Positions 25,124-34,582 of a stretch of DNA of 64,000 nt are shown here, one piece after another. Source of the stretch: JACVRW01 sp038323835 (GTDB lineage: Bacteria > Actinomycetota > Thermoleophilia > Solirubrobacterales > Thermoleophilaceae); the NCBI GenBank assembly GCA_038323835.1, contig JBBQHI010000005.1, positions 49,586 through 113,585 of the forward strand. Reading direction: 5' to 3'. The translations under genes were made by a program, and so were the position numbers. Within the stretch, counting starts at the first letter, position 1, and every line of letters starts with the position of its first letter. A model generated the notes under the pieces. It saw only the letters and a program-made list of their open reading frames with translations. It was not told the DNA's origin and did not search any database.

Positions 25124-27247
25124 TCAGGGTCCCTTCCATCCAGCGGTGTGGCACGGCACCGTGCCGCACACGTCTATGAACTGCCCGCCGATGAACTCCG
25201 AGAACTGGAGCTGGGCGAGCGGGTCGCGCCCGGTCACGCCGTGCGGGTCCACGCCAAGGCGATTGGGGGTGTTGGTGATCGGCGGCGACGGCGTGCCCAG
25301 GCAGGCGGGGGCGCCGGCCGCACCGCACCCGGGTGGCCGCAGCGGCCCGATGTCCCACACCACGAGGGCGCTGCCGCCGTACGGGTAGTGGCGGATGCGG
25401 TCGATGCCGTAGAACGGGGTGACGTCGGGACTCCGGCCCGGGTCCACGGCCGGGGTGCGCAGCTTGGCGCCGATCGTCCTCGCCTCCACCTGAGTCGCCA
25501 CGTTGGCCACCTGGTGGTCCCCGTAGCCCATGTGCAGAAGCACGGTGTGCGCGGGCGTGTTGGGGTACGGGTCGTCGGTCATGTGCTGGGCGAAGCCGTC
25601 CGGCTCCCCCCGGTCCCAGAGGTTCTGGATCAGCGAGAGCAGCAGCGGCCGCTCGAGCTCGTCCGGGTAGGAGGGGTACAGGATCGACGCGAAGGCGTCG
25701 AAGTCCACGCTGCGGGTGAGCAGGAGGCTGTAGTTCATCGCGGGAACGATCAGCACCGAGCGTGTGGAGTCAGGCGCCACCGCGGTGTACGCGCCGCCGG
25801 CGATCCCGCCCTGGCTTCCGCCCGAGAAGAACAGCTTCCGGCTATCGAGCATCGACCCGCCCGCGTCCCGGAACGCCGGGTTGGCCGAGAAGCCCTGCGG
25901 GTGGATCATCGTCCGGCCGAGGAACATGAAGTTGAGGATCGACTGCTGGAGGCGGTCGGCCAGCGTCGGGAAGCGTGAGAGATCCCTGAGGAGCGTGAGC
26001 GTGTTCGGGAGGTCGCCGGAGGACATCCCGATCCAGTCGGTGGCGCAGAGCACGATCCGGTGCTCGGTGGCGATGGGCCCGGTGCTGATGGAGTTGACCT
26101 CGGACGCGCTGCCGAACAGGCCGTGCCCGTAGAGCGAGACGCGGCCCGGGTGGGTGGAGTCCACCGAGCGCGGGATGTTGCAGATGAAGTTCGCCTTGTA
26201 GACGTTGCCCGGCGTCTGGTGCGGAAGCCCGTTGGGGCCGAGCGCGTAGCGCGACCCCGCTGGGCAGCCGGCCTGGTCGAGATAGCACGGGACGGTGACC
26301 GTGCCCTCCACGCGGCGGCGCAGCCCGTCGTTCTCCCCCGCCTGGCAACCATCGGTCCCGCAGGGCGCGAAGTCGGTGGTGCGGGTGATCTCGAACGGCG
26401 GCGAGGAGCCGCTCACCTTCAGGTCGCCGAGGTCGGTGTCCCCGAGCTGGCGGAACGCGTCGTCGCGGATGTAGCGCATCCGGGACGAGAGGCTCTTCCC
26501 GCTGGCCACGGTGAAGTCCCAGGCCAGGTAGAGGCTGCGGCGGTTGATCCCCACCCTGCGGAGCCGCGAGAAGATCTCCTCCATGTGCCCCCGGCGCCGC
26601 TCGATTGGCCAGGACCAGGTCCGCATGCGGTCCCGGTAGAGCCGGAAACCGGTGCCGGCCTTCAGCTTCGCGCCGTCCGCGCCGCGCAGATCGCGCAGGG
26701 CCACGATGTAGCGCTCGCCCTCGCGCAGGTTCTTGGCCGGGTGGATCAGCAGGGCGGTGTTGGCCGGCGTGGTGGCGGCCGAGTCAAGCTCCACCCAGAT
26801 CAGCTGGCGCCTCAGGGTGCGCGCGTTGATGAGCACCACCGGCGTGCGCCTGTCGTATGTGCGGGCGAGGTCGGTGAGCGGCACCGCACCGGTGCGAGCG
26901 AGCGCCGCGGGGGTGTCGAGCCCGGGCACCTTGGTGACGATTGGAGCGCCCGGGCTGAAGCCGTCGGCGTAGTTGTAGTCCGAGGCCGCTATCTGCACGC
27001 CCCCGGCGTTGGCCGGCATCGACAACGGGTCGAGGCTTACGCGCCGGCCGGTGGGAGTGCTCCGGTCCCTGACCGTGAATTTGTCGTTCGGCCAGGGGAG
27101 CAGGCACCGTGCCGGGTCCAGCGGGTCGCAGCGATCGGCCGTGGCGTAGTCCACGCCGGGCGGGTTACGGGGTGCGGCCGTGGCCGGGGAGGCCGCGCAC
27201 AGCACGGCCGCCAACAGTGCCACGATCATCACTCCCCTCGTCCTCAA
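25124..27247 (-). CDS. Secreted alpha/beta-hydrolase-like protein, paralogue B
   Basis: The product is 707 aa with a signal peptide (MIVALLAAVLCAASPATAAP); the start may be 27247 or the internal ATG six codons later. It aligns with paralogue A over its full length, including the CDPLDPARCLLPWPND start, the SLYGHGLFGSA segment, the GGSQGG elbow (S478) and the C-terminal VCGTVPCHTAGW. The two genes are a tandem duplication that has diverged clearly. It is the promoter-proximal member. An exported esterase or peptidase role is likely; no specific substrate can be named. Confidence 0.75.
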   Translation of the reverse strand: MRTRGVMIVALLAAVLCAASPATAAPRNPPGVDYATADRCDPLDPARCLLPWPNDKFTVRDRSTPTGRRVSLDPLSMPANAGGVQIAASDYNYADGFSPGAPIVTKVPGLDTPAALARTGAVPLTDLARTYDRRTPVVLINARTLRRQLIWVELDSAATTPANTALLIHPAKNLREGERYIVALRDLRGADGAKLKAGTGFRLYRDRMRTWSWPIERRRGHMEEIFSRLRRVGINRRSLYLAWDFTVASGKSLSSRMRYIRDDAFRQLGDTDLGDLKVSGSSPPFEITRTTDFAPCGTDGCQAGENDGLRRRVEGTVTVPCYLDQAGCPAGSRYALGPNGLPHQTPGNVYKANFICNIPRSVDSTHPGRVSLYGHGLFGSASEVNSISTGPIATEHRIVLCATDWIGMSSGDLPNTLTLLRDLSRFPTLADRLQQSILNFMFLGRTMIHPQGFSANPAFRDAGGSMLDSRKLFFSGGSQGGIAGGAYTAVAPDSTRSVLIVPAMNYSLLLTRSVDFDAFASILYPSYPDELERPLLLSLIQNLWDRGEPDGFAQHMTDDPYPNTPAHTVLLHMGYGDHQVANVATQVEARTIGAKLRTPAVDPGRSPDVTPFYGIDRIRHYPYGGSALVVWDIGPLRPPGCGAAGAPACLGTPSPPITNTPNRLGVDPHGVTGRDPLAQLQFSEFIGGQFIDVCGTVPCHTAGWKGP

Positions 27248-27284
27248 GGGCGGCGAGCCTAACCCATGGCGGGGGTGGCGTGTG

Positions 27285-28136
27285 CTACTTCAGGCGGAAG
27301 GCTTTGATGCGATCCGCGTAGGCGGACTCGTCCAGCGCGTAGACCCCATAGGCCAGCGCCTGGATCAGCCCGAGCAGCGCTGAGTGTGACCGGACGTAGG
27401 CCGGGCTGTTCGACGAGTAGTAGAGCCGGTGATCGGCGAGCTTGGCCACCTCGGAGAGCGTGGCGTCGGCGATCGCGATCGTGGCCGCGCGCCGGTTGCG
27501 CGCCAGCTTCATCGCCCGGACCACCAGTGGGTGCGGGCGGCCGGCGGAGAAACCCACCATCACGGTGTTCTCGTCCACGCGGCCCAGCTTCGCCAAGCCC
27601 TCCTGGCTCGGGCTGGCCACCACCTCCGCGCGCAGGTCGAGCAGCATCAGCAGGTGCCGCAGGTAGCTCGCGAAGAAGGCCATCTGATCGGTGCCGCAGA
27701 GCACAATTCGCTCCGCGCGAGAGACCAGGTCCACCGCGGCCGCCACCTCGTCGCGGTCGATGCGGCGCGCCGTCTCGGCCACGTTCGTGTGGTCGGCGGC
27801 AAGGGCCGCCTCGAACTCGGTCTGGTCGATCGGGAAGAGCGGCGGAGCGGACACCTCAGCCTGTCCCTCGCCCGACTCGCGGGCGCGGCGGTACTCGTCG
27901 CGCGCAGAGGACTGAAGCTCCGGGAAGCCGTCGAAGCCGAGCGCCTGTGCGAAGCGCACGACGGTCGAGCTCGAGGTGTTGGCCCGGCGGGCCAGCTCCT
28001 CAGCGGTGTGGAAGGCGGCCTCCTCGAGGTGGTCGACGATGTACTGGCCGACGTCCTTCTGAGAGCGGGAGAATTCGTCGAAGCGCTGGCGGATCTCGTC
28101 GGACAGGCTCAGCGCGGTGGTTCCAGAGCGGCTCAC
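27285..28136 (-). CDS. MurR/RpiR-family transcriptional regulator
   Basis: The product is 283 aa. The N-terminal helix-turn-helix (FHTAEELARRANTSSSTVVR, then FAQALGFDGFPEL) is the RpiR signature. Residues about 130-260 form a SIS sugar-phosphate-binding domain (ERIVLCGTDQMAFFASYLRH; VMVGFSAGRPHPLVVRAMKL). Such proteins sense a phosphosugar and repress or activate catabolic genes. It is 37 bases downstream of the hydrolase pair's start but reads the same way, so it could precede that operon and regulate it. Confidence 0.88.
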   Translation of the reverse strand: MSRSGTTALSLSDEIRQRFDEFSRSQKDVGQYIVDHLEEAAFHTAEELARRANTSSSTVVRFAQALGFDGFPELQSSARDEYRRARESGEGQAEVSAPPLFPIDQTEFEAALAADHTNVAETARRIDRDEVAAAVDLVSRAERIVLCGTDQMAFFASYLRHLLMLLDLRAEVVASPSQEGLAKLGRVDENTVMVGFSAGRPHPLVVRAMKLARNRRAATIAIADATLSEVAKLADHRLYYSSNSPAYVRSHSALLGLIQALAYGVYALDESAYADRIKAFRLK

Positions 28137-28184
28137 GGGCGACTGATTCGCCCGCCGCCGCGAAGTTCCTTCAGCGCAGCCGCG

Positions 28185-28898
28185 CTAGTCGCTCCAGAGC
28201 TTCCAGGGTGGACGCTCGCTCGCCCAGAGGTCGTTCAGCTCGACCGAGTCCTTGTAGGTGTCCATCGGCTTCCAGAAGCCGGTGTGCCTGTATCCCCGGA
28301 GCTCGCCGTCGGCGGCGAGGCCCTCCAGCGGCTCCCGCTCGAGCACGCTCGAATCGGTGAGGTAGTCGAACACCGCGTTCTCGAAGCAGAAGAAGCCGCC
28401 GTTGATCCAGTGCTCGGAGCGCGGCTTCTCGTGGAAGCCGAGCACCGCCCCCTCGCCGTCCATCTCGGTGACCCCGAACTGGAGCGTGGGCCGGACCACG
28501 GTCATCGTGGCAATGCGCCCGTGCGCGCGGTGGAAGCCGAGCAGCTCGTTCAGGTCCACGTCGGCCACGCCGTCCCCGTAGGTGGTGCAGAAGGGCCGGT
28601 CGCCGATGTGCCCCCGGAGGCGGTTGATCCGCCCGCCGGTGGGCGTCTCGAGCCCGGTGTCCACGCACTCCACGGTGACGCCGTCGGGCCAGGGCTCGGC
28701 AGCCGCGAACTGCTCGATCAGCTCGCCCTTGTAACCCGTGGCCACGAGGAAGCGGCGAAAGCCCTGCGCGGCGTAGATCCGCACCACGTGCCAAAGGATG
28801 GGGCTGTGCCCCACCTCCACCAGCGGCTTCGGGATGGCCTGCGTGCGCTCCTGAAGCCGGGTGCCCCGGCCGCCGCAGAGAATGACCACGTCTTCCAC
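28185..28898 (-). CDS. Nucleotidyltransferase, glucose-1-phosphate cytidylyltransferase-like
   Basis: The product is 237 aa. The intact signature VVILCGGRGTRLQERT and AIPKPLVEVGHSPILWHVV identify an NDP-sugar pyrophosphorylase. TYGDGVADVDL supplies the metal-binding aspartate, and GFHEKPRSEHWINGGFFCFE is close to RfbF. It would form CDP-glucose (or a similar NDP-sugar) for surface polysaccharide. RfbF proteins are usually about 255 aa, so this one is slightly short. Unlike the 1.9-kb protein, its catalytic loop is complete. Confidence 0.82.
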   Translation of the reverse strand: MEDVVILCGGRGTRLQERTQAIPKPLVEVGHSPILWHVVRIYAAQGFRRFLVATGYKGELIEQFAAAEPWPDGVTVECVDTGLETPTGGRINRLRGHIGDRPFCTTYGDGVADVDLNELLGFHRAHGRIATMTVVRPTLQFGVTEMDGEGAVLGFHEKPRSEHWINGGFFCFENAVFDYLTDSSVLEREPLEGLAADGELRGYRHTGFWKPMDTYKDSVELNDLWASERPPWKLWSD

Positions 28899-28991
28899 GC
28901 GCTCGATTATGGGCGAAGGCCGCCGCCGGCCCGCCGTACGGCGTTATGCGGCTTGACCGGCTTGCCTCATGCGGGTTAGGGTCGCTGGCCG

Positions 28992-30365
28992 ATGATCACC
29001 GCCAAGAGATTCCTGCCCCTGACCGCCGTCGCGCTCGTCCTCACCGTCACGGGCTGCACGCTCAACCGCCCCGACGATCCGGTGGTGCTCACCGGGGCGG
29101 ACGTGCCCGCGCTCTCGAGCGTGGCCGCTCAGGACGTGGTGGCGTTCCGGTATATCGACGGCTGGGGACAGCTGCCGGTCCAGGTGGACGAGCGCAAGCA
29201 GGTGAACTTCACCCAGGTCTACAACAGCGCCCAGACCGTGGACTTCACCACCACGGTGTACGCGGACCCCGGGACCTTCACGGGGGCGGACGCGAATCCG
29301 AACGTTGACGCGGACGACGAGATCGCGTTCATGGCGCGGGACACCGGGCTCGAGGCTCCCGGTGACGCGGGGGTGCCCCCCGGCGTGGTGGCGAACAGCG
29401 GCGTGAAGCTGCGCGTGCGCACGACCCTCGGAGGCAAGACGCGCGACGGCTGGGTCTACCTCTTCAAGCGCTCGGGCAACCTCAGCCCCGGTGCCGGCAA
29501 GCAGTACGTGACCTACAACTTCAACCTGATCGCGGGCGACTACAAGACGAAATACAAGCTGGCCGCCGGTCCCAACCCCGAGGACTCCACCGTCACCACG
29601 CCCTACTACTCGACCCACTTCTCCGATCGCTGGCTGCGCGACGAGCTGAACGTGACGGCGGGCGACGCGACCGGCGTGGACATCCTCGACCGGGCCAAGG
29701 CCCGGCTCGCCCCCGGCACCTGCGGCCGCAGCGAGGACACCTTCGACGCCGCCGAGGGCGCGTTCGTGGCCAACAAGAGCGGGCCCGTGCGCGCCATCCG
29801 CTCCTACATCGGCGCCAACAGCGGCCCCCTCACCCAGCGCGAGCACGTCTTCTACGACCGCCGCGAGGACGTGCGCACCTTCCTGCGCGTCCACGCCGTG
29901 CCCGGCCCGCTCGACTACTTCGACTACTCGTCCGCGGCCATCGGGATGACCTACAAGAACACCAACAACACGGGCGGCGTGACCATCGACGGGAACCCCG
30001 ACACGGTCACGGCCGGGCCGCTCTCCTGGGAGACGGTGGACGGCCCCCAGGGCGGCCTCTCCATGGCGCACACCGTGGACACGGACATCGCCGGGCTTCC
30101 CGCCACGTCTTACTACCTCGACGACAGCACGCCCGCGAGCACCGGGGTGGAGACGCAGTGCACCGGGGACAACCAGGCGATCGGGGCGAGTGGCCCGTGG
30201 AGCAGCGCGGCCGCCATTCCGAACACCGACCCGCGGACGGCGGGCGCGAGCAAGCTGAACTCCTTCCGGACGATCTACTTCGAGGCGCCCGGCAAGACGG
30301 ACGGGCCGGCGCGCAGCGCCGAGGCCGCCAGCCCCTTCCAGTTCAGCGCGTCGCCACTTCCGTAG
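28992..30365 (+). CDS. Unrecognised secreted lipoprotein
   Basis: The product is 457 aa. Its N-terminus MITAKRFLPLTAVALVLTVT is followed by GC, a lipobox with the cysteine at about residue 22. The mature part is rich in polar and aromatic residues, with segments such as FRYIDGWGQLPVQVDERKQ and TYYSTHFSDRW-like motifs. NVDADDEIAFMARDTG could bind a metal. It has no family motif that I recognise. It should be anchored on the outer face of the membrane. Its 3' end overlaps the convergent acetyltransferase gene by 23 bases. Confidence 0.65.
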   Translation: MITAKRFLPLTAVALVLTVTGCTLNRPDDPVVLTGADVPALSSVAAQDVVAFRYIDGWGQLPVQVDERKQVNFTQVYNSAQTVDFTTTVYADPGTFTGADANPNVDADDEIAFMARDTGLEAPGDAGVPPGVVANSGVKLRVRTTLGGKTRDGWVYLFKRSGNLSPGAGKQYVTYNFNLIAGDYKTKYKLAAGPNPEDSTVTTPYYSTHFSDRWLRDELNVTAGDATGVDILDRAKARLAPGTCGRSEDTFDAAEGAFVANKSGPVRAIRSYIGANSGPLTQREHVFYDRREDVRTFLRVHAVPGPLDYFDYSSAAIGMTYKNTNNTGGVTIDGNPDTVTAGPLSWETVDGPQGGLSMAHTVDTDIAGLPATSYYLDDSTPASTGVETQCTGDNQAIGASGPWSSAAAIPNTDPRTAGASKLNSFRTIYFEAPGKTDGPARSAEAASPFQFSASPLP

Positions 30366-31443
30366 CCGGCCGCGGCTGCGCGCCGGCTACGGCGGGCCCC
30401 CGCCCGGCGATGCGCAGGGCGCGCTTCAGCACCCCGGCCCGGACCCCGGGCCGGGCGAGCGCCACCGACACGAGCGCGCGGCGGTCGGGCCAGAGGCGGT
30501 TCATGATCTCGTTGTCCGGGTCGGCGCACGAGTCCATGTAGTGGGCACCGCCGTCCCGGGGGTGCTCGGTGAACTCCACGATCAGCTGCGCGCCCGGCGC
30601 CTGCTTCCGGAACTCCTCGTCGAACGCCATCTTGAAGGCGTAGCGCGAGTTGCGGGCGGCAAGAAGAGTGACCATCGCGAGGGTGCGCCCGGCGCAGCGC
30701 AGCGCCATCATCTCGAGCCGTCCCTGGCGCGCGAATCCGCGGCAGAGGTCGGCGAAGAAGCGGGCGTGTGACGCGCGGGCGGACAGGGCGGTGCCGGCGT
30801 TGCCCTTCCATCCGGACCCCTCGAGCGCGAGGAACTCGTCCACGGCGCCACCGACGGGATCCACCTGGACCAGCTCCACGTCGCCGCCAAGCAGCTCTTC
30901 CAGCCTCCGGCGGGTGCGCCGGAGGTCGGCGCGCCGGCGCGAGCTGAGCGGCAGCTCGGGGCTGTCCCCCTCGGGCGCGAAGGCGGCACGGTCGAAGTCA
31001 CGCCGTGCGAGGGCCACGAGCTCGCCCCGGCCGACGCCGTCCTCGATGGCCTGCCAGGCGACGCTTCGGTGCGAGATCTGGTCGAGCATGGTCACCCCGG
31101 AGAGACGCCCGCGCTGGATCTCGGAGACGAGACGGGGCAGCACGCGCTCGGCCCCCTGGGCCACGAGCGGAGTGCCCAGGAACGAGTAGGGCGTGCGCCA
31201 TCCGGCGATCACGGGCACCTGGAGCTTGGTGGCACGCTGGCTCACCGGGAGGCAGGCCACCCAGTCGGCGCCCTCCTCCGCCACCAGAAGCCCTCCCCCG
31301 CGCGGCGCGAGATGCCGCGCCGCGGCCAGGACGAACTCCGGCTCGAAGAACGGGTTGGCCTCGGCGCTGCGATCCGCGAGCTGCCGCCAGGCTCGCTCGT
31401 CGCGCTGGTCGAGCTGGTCGAGAGTCAGGAAGCGTGTGCGCAT
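30343..31443 (-). CDS. GNAT-type acyltransferase (BioF2/CelD-like)
   Basis: ATG 31443 (MRTRFLTLDQLDQRDERAW) gives 366 aa; a start at 31476 adds 11 residues. The N-terminal motif NPFFEPEFVLAAARHLAP is typical of CelD/BcsL-like proteins. The C-terminal half (LEMMALRCAGRTLAMVTLLA, then RYAFKMAFDEEFRKQAPGAQ) matches the acetyl-CoA-binding GNAT fold of the FemAB-like BioF2 group. These are often found with polysaccharide genes and are thought to modify surface glycans. The exact acceptor is unknown. Confidence 0.75.
   Translation of the reverse strand: MRTRFLTLDQLDQRDERAWRQLADRSAEANPFFEPEFVLAAARHLAPRGGGLLVAEEGADWVACLPVSQRATKLQVPVIAGWRTPYSFLGTPLVAQGAERVLPRLVSEIQRGRLSGVTMLDQISHRSVAWQAIEDGVGRGELVALARRDFDRAAFAPEGDSPELPLSSRRRADLRRTRRRLEELLGGDVELVQVDPVGGAVDEFLALEGSGWKGNAGTALSARASHARFFADLCRGFARQGRLEMMALRCAGRTLAMVTLLAARNSRYAFKMAFDEEFRKQAPGAQLIVEFTEHPRDGGAHYMDSCADPDNEIMNRLWPDRRALVSVALARPGVRAGVLKRALRIAGRGPAVAGAQPRPATEVATR
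30360..30392. terminator. Hairpin inside the overlap of two convergent genes
   Basis: CCGTAGCCGGC (30360-30370) pairs perfectly with GCCGGCTACGG (30382-30392) across an 11-base loop. It contains the stop of the + strand lipoprotein gene and lies inside the last codons of the minus-strand acyltransferase gene. It is placed to stop transcription in both directions. No T-run is seen. Confidence 0.5.
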
Positions 31444-31522
31444 GGGATCACGGGCCGCCGTCCGTCGGCGGCCCAAGTAATCCCTTCGGCTACTGCGGTC
31501 GTTTCTTTAACCGCGCGCACGC

Positions 31523-31549
31523 GCTGAGCGGCGTCGTGCGCCGCTCAGC
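31523..31549 (-). terminator. 11-bp stem hairpin at the end of a small zinc-ribbon gene
   Basis: GCTGAGCGGCG (31523-31533) and CGCCGCTCAGC (31539-31549) flank a 5-base loop. The right arm covers the stop codon of the minus-strand gene. It is a likely intrinsic or structure-assisted terminator before the acyltransferase gene. Confidence 0.5.
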
Positions 31550-31763
31550 TCAGGTCGAGGCGCGGGCGCCCGGGAGCGTGGGCGGGCGGCTGCTCCCCCA
31601 CCACCCTCCACTCGCGCGACTCACGATTGAGCTCGTAGCGCCAGCCGCATACGCCGCACCTGACGGTGCCACTGGCGCCGCCGTCGTCGGCCAGGCGGCG
31701 GTTCCATCTCCAGAAGGGCACCGGCAGGTGCGCCCCGCAGTGCTCACAGGCGAGCTCGTCCAT
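31545..31763 (-). CDS. Small zinc-ribbon-like protein of unknown role
   Basis: ATG 31763 (MDELACEHCGAHLPVPFW) gives 72 aa; a frame to 31811 adds residues that look non-coding. Two CxxC pairs, CEHC and CGVC, are 30 or so residues apart and probably bind zinc. Between them lies a Trp/Arg-rich stretch (FWRWNRRLADDGG), and RYELNRESREWRVVGEQ follows. Such small ribbons occur in rubredoxin-like or RNA-binding proteins; no function is assigned. It is divergent from the penicillin-acylase-family gene. Confidence 0.55.
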   Translation of the reverse strand: MDELACEHCGAHLPVPFWRWNRRLADDGGASGTVRCGVCGWRYELNRESREWRVVGEQPPAHAPGRPRLDLS

Positions 31764-31903
31764 GGCTGGCCGTTTCGGTGACCCGGGCGGCCGACCTCCC
31801 TGCGACGGCAAGCTTGCAGCCGGACCCGCGGCCGCTTGCCCCTTCCCTTTGGGGCAGCGGTCGGTTACGGTCTGCCCGCCGGCGGATCGCGCGCCTGGCA
31901 GGG

Positions 31904-34576
31904 ATGAGGAGATCGATTCTTATAGTCGGCGTGTTGGCGCTCTCGGCGTTGCTCGCCGCCATGCCCGCCCAGGCCGCCCGCCAGCCCTACGGCACGAACG
32001 ACTTCGGCGGCTTCCACAACGTGCTGCCGCCGGGCACGCACGGCGTGTTCAACGTCACGGACTACGCGCAGTTCCTGGGTAACGGCACCTACCCGGCGCA
32101 CACCAACGACCAGCTCGCGATGTACCGCGACCTTCAGTACGCGACTCCCGGCCTCACCTCCGCCGGGATCAACACTTACTTCAAGGACGCGACGTTCGGC
32201 GTGAAGGCCGGCGAAGAGGAGCGCACGTACAGCCCGCGCGCAGGGGTGATCATCGTGCGCGACAAGAACTTCGGTGTGGCGCACGTATACGGCACCACTC
32301 GCTCGGACACAATCTTCGGCGCCGGGTACGCCGGGGCCGAGGACCGGCTCTTCTTCATGGACGTCCTGCGCCACGCGGGTCGTGGCGAGCTGTCCGGCTT
32401 CGCCGGCGGAGCCAACAAGGCGATGGACAAGGACGTATGGGAGTCCTCCCCCTACAACGAGGCCGACCTGCAGAAGCAGGTGGACCAGATGGACGACCTC
32501 TACGGCCCCGAGGGGGCGGCGCTTCAGCAGGACGTGGCCGACTACGTGGCGGGCGTGAACAAGTACATCGCCGAGGCGCGGCTCGACCCCACGAAGATGC
32601 CGGCGGAGTACGCGGCCGTGGGCGAGACCCTCCAGGACTGGAAGGCCACGGACGTGATCGCCACCGCCGCGCTCGTTGGCGGGATCTTCGGCAAGGGCGG
32701 AGGCTCGGAGGTCGAGAGCGCCGACGTGCTCGGAGCCGCCAGGCAGCAGTTCGGCCCCATCGACGGCACGCTGGTCTGGAACGACTTCCGCCGCGAGAAC
32801 GACCCCGAGGCTCCCACCACTGTGCGCGGCACGTCCTTCCCATACCAGACCTCGAGCAACCCCAACTCGGCAGCCGTGGCCAAGCCCGACCCCGGCTCGC
32901 TGGTGGACCCGGACGGCCCGGCGCCCAGCGCGGCCGCGCTGTCGAAGAGCATCATCGCTCCGGTCGGGATCATGAAGGCCAACTCCAACGCGCTGCTGGT
33001 GGCGAAGCAGAACTCGGCCACCGGCCACCCGCTGGCCGTCATGGGACCGCAGGTGGGGTACTTCATGCCCCAGATCCTGGTCGAGGAGGACCTGCACGGA
33101 CCCGACATCGACGCGACCGGCGCGGCCTTCGCCGGCGTGAGCCCATACGTCCTGCTCGGTCACGGACAGGACTACTCCTGGTCCGCCACCTCCGCCGGCC
33201 AGGACATCATCGACACCTTCGCCGAGAAGCTCTGCGAGCCGGACGGCTCAGCGCCCACGATCCAGTCCACGCACTACCTCTACAAGGGCCAGTGCCGGGC
33301 CATGGAGACGCTGACCCGGACCAACCAGATCACCCCGAACGCGGCGGACCCCTCCCCGGCGGAGACCTACACGCTCACGGCCCAGCGGACGGTGCACGGG
33401 ATCGTCCACAAGCGCGGCACGGTCCGCGGCATGCCCGTGGCCTTCGCCCGCGAGCGCTCCACCTACTTCCACGAGGCCGACTCGGCGCGCGGGTTCTCGG
33501 ATTTCAACCGGCCTTCGAAGATGAAGAACGTCCAGGACTTCCAGCAGGCCGCTTCGAAGATCGGCTTCACCTTCAACTGGCTCTACGCGGACGACCAGGA
33601 CATCGGCTACTTCAACTCGGGCGACAACCCGCAGCGGGCCAGCGGGGTCAGCTACGCCGTGCCCAACTGGGGCACCGGCGAGTGGGACTGGAAGAACTTC
33701 AACGCGAGCAACCAGACGGCCTCGTACACACCGTTCGCCGAGCACCCGCAGGTGGTCAACCAGGGGTACCTGACCTCCTGGAACAACAAGCAGGCACCCG
33801 GCTTTGCCGCGGCCGACGGAAACTGGAGCTACGGGCCCCTGTACCGCTCGCAGATGCTCGATCTCCAGATCGACCGCAGGCTTGCCGGCGGGGCCAAGAT
33901 GACGCTGCCCCAGCTGATCGACTCGATGGAGTACGCGGGCAGCGTCGACCTCCGTGGTGAGCGGGTGGCCATCCTGATGATGCGGGTGATCGGCAATTCG
34001 AGCGACCCCGACGTGGCCGAAGCCGTCCGGAAGCTCAGCATCTGGCTCTACAAGGGCTCGCACCGGATAGATAAGAACAAGGACGGCGCCTACGAGGACG
34101 CGGACGCGATCCAGATCATGGACGCCTGGTGGCCACGCGCCGTGGAGGCCATGTACAAGCCCGTGCTGGGCTCCACGCTCTACGACAAGATCCAGGGCGT
34201 CGTGGGGCTCGACAACGCGCCCAACAATCACGGCGCCCACCTGGGCAGCGCGTACCAGGACGGGTGGTACGGCTACGTCCACAAGGACCTGCGGAAGCTC
34301 CTCGGCGACCCGGTCCAGCAGGCCTTCTCACGCGGGTACTGCGGCAACGGCAACCTGACGCAGTGCCGCACCGCCCTGGTCGATTCGCTGAAGGCCGCCC
34401 TCGCCGTGCCGAAGACCACGCTCTATACGGACAGTGGCTGCACCGCCGGTGACCAGCCCTGTTACGACGCGGTTCGCTTCCGCGCCATCGGCGCCATCAC
34501 GGTGCCCTCGATCCCCTGGATCAACCGGCCGACCTTCCAGCAGGTCGTGCAGGTGCCGAACCACCGCCCGCGCTAG
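31904..34576 (+). CDS. Secreted penicillin acylase family protein (Ntn-hydrolase)
   Basis: ATG 31904 (MRRSILIVGVLALSALLAAM) gives 890 aa with a signal peptide ending near AQAA. The family's autoprocessing serine is most likely S361 in MKANSNALLV, the position where the beta chain would begin. HPLAVMGPQVGYFMPQ and LLGHGQDYSWSATS after it fit the beta-chain active site. RDKNFGVAHVYGTTRSDTIF and GYAGAEDRLFFMDVLRHAGR belong to the alpha chain. Members cleave amide bonds in penicillins, acyl-homoserine lactones or other N-acyl compounds; the substrate here cannot be read from sequence. Confidence 0.88.
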   Translation: MRRSILIVGVLALSALLAAMPAQAARQPYGTNDFGGFHNVLPPGTHGVFNVTDYAQFLGNGTYPAHTNDQLAMYRDLQYATPGLTSAGINTYFKDATFGVKAGEEERTYSPRAGVIIVRDKNFGVAHVYGTTRSDTIFGAGYAGAEDRLFFMDVLRHAGRGELSGFAGGANKAMDKDVWESSPYNEADLQKQVDQMDDLYGPEGAALQQDVADYVAGVNKYIAEARLDPTKMPAEYAAVGETLQDWKATDVIATAALVGGIFGKGGGSEVESADVLGAARQQFGPIDGTLVWNDFRRENDPEAPTTVRGTSFPYQTSSNPNSAAVAKPDPGSLVDPDGPAPSAAALSKSIIAPVGIMKANSNALLVAKQNSATGHPLAVMGPQVGYFMPQILVEEDLHGPDIDATGAAFAGVSPYVLLGHGQDYSWSATSAGQDIIDTFAEKLCEPDGSAPTIQSTHYLYKGQCRAMETLTRTNQITPNAADPSPAETYTLTAQRTVHGIVHKRGTVRGMPVAFARERSTYFHEADSARGFSDFNRPSKMKNVQDFQQAASKIGFTFNWLYADDQDIGYFNSGDNPQRASGVSYAVPNWGTGEWDWKNFNASNQTASYTPFAEHPQVVNQGYLTSWNNKQAPGFAAADGNWSYGPLYRSQMLDLQIDRRLAGGAKMTLPQLIDSMEYAGSVDLRGERVAILMMRVIGNSSDPDVAEAVRKLSIWLYKGSHRIDKNKDGAYEDADAIQIMDAWWPRAVEAMYKPVLGSTLYDKIQGVVGLDNAPNNHGAHLGSAYQDGWYGYVHKDLRKLLGDPVQQAFSRGYCGNGNLTQCRTALVDSLKAALAVPKTTLYTDSGCTAGDQPCYDAVRFRAIGAITVPSIPWINRPTFQQVVQVPNHRPR

Positions 34577-34582
34577 TCGCGC

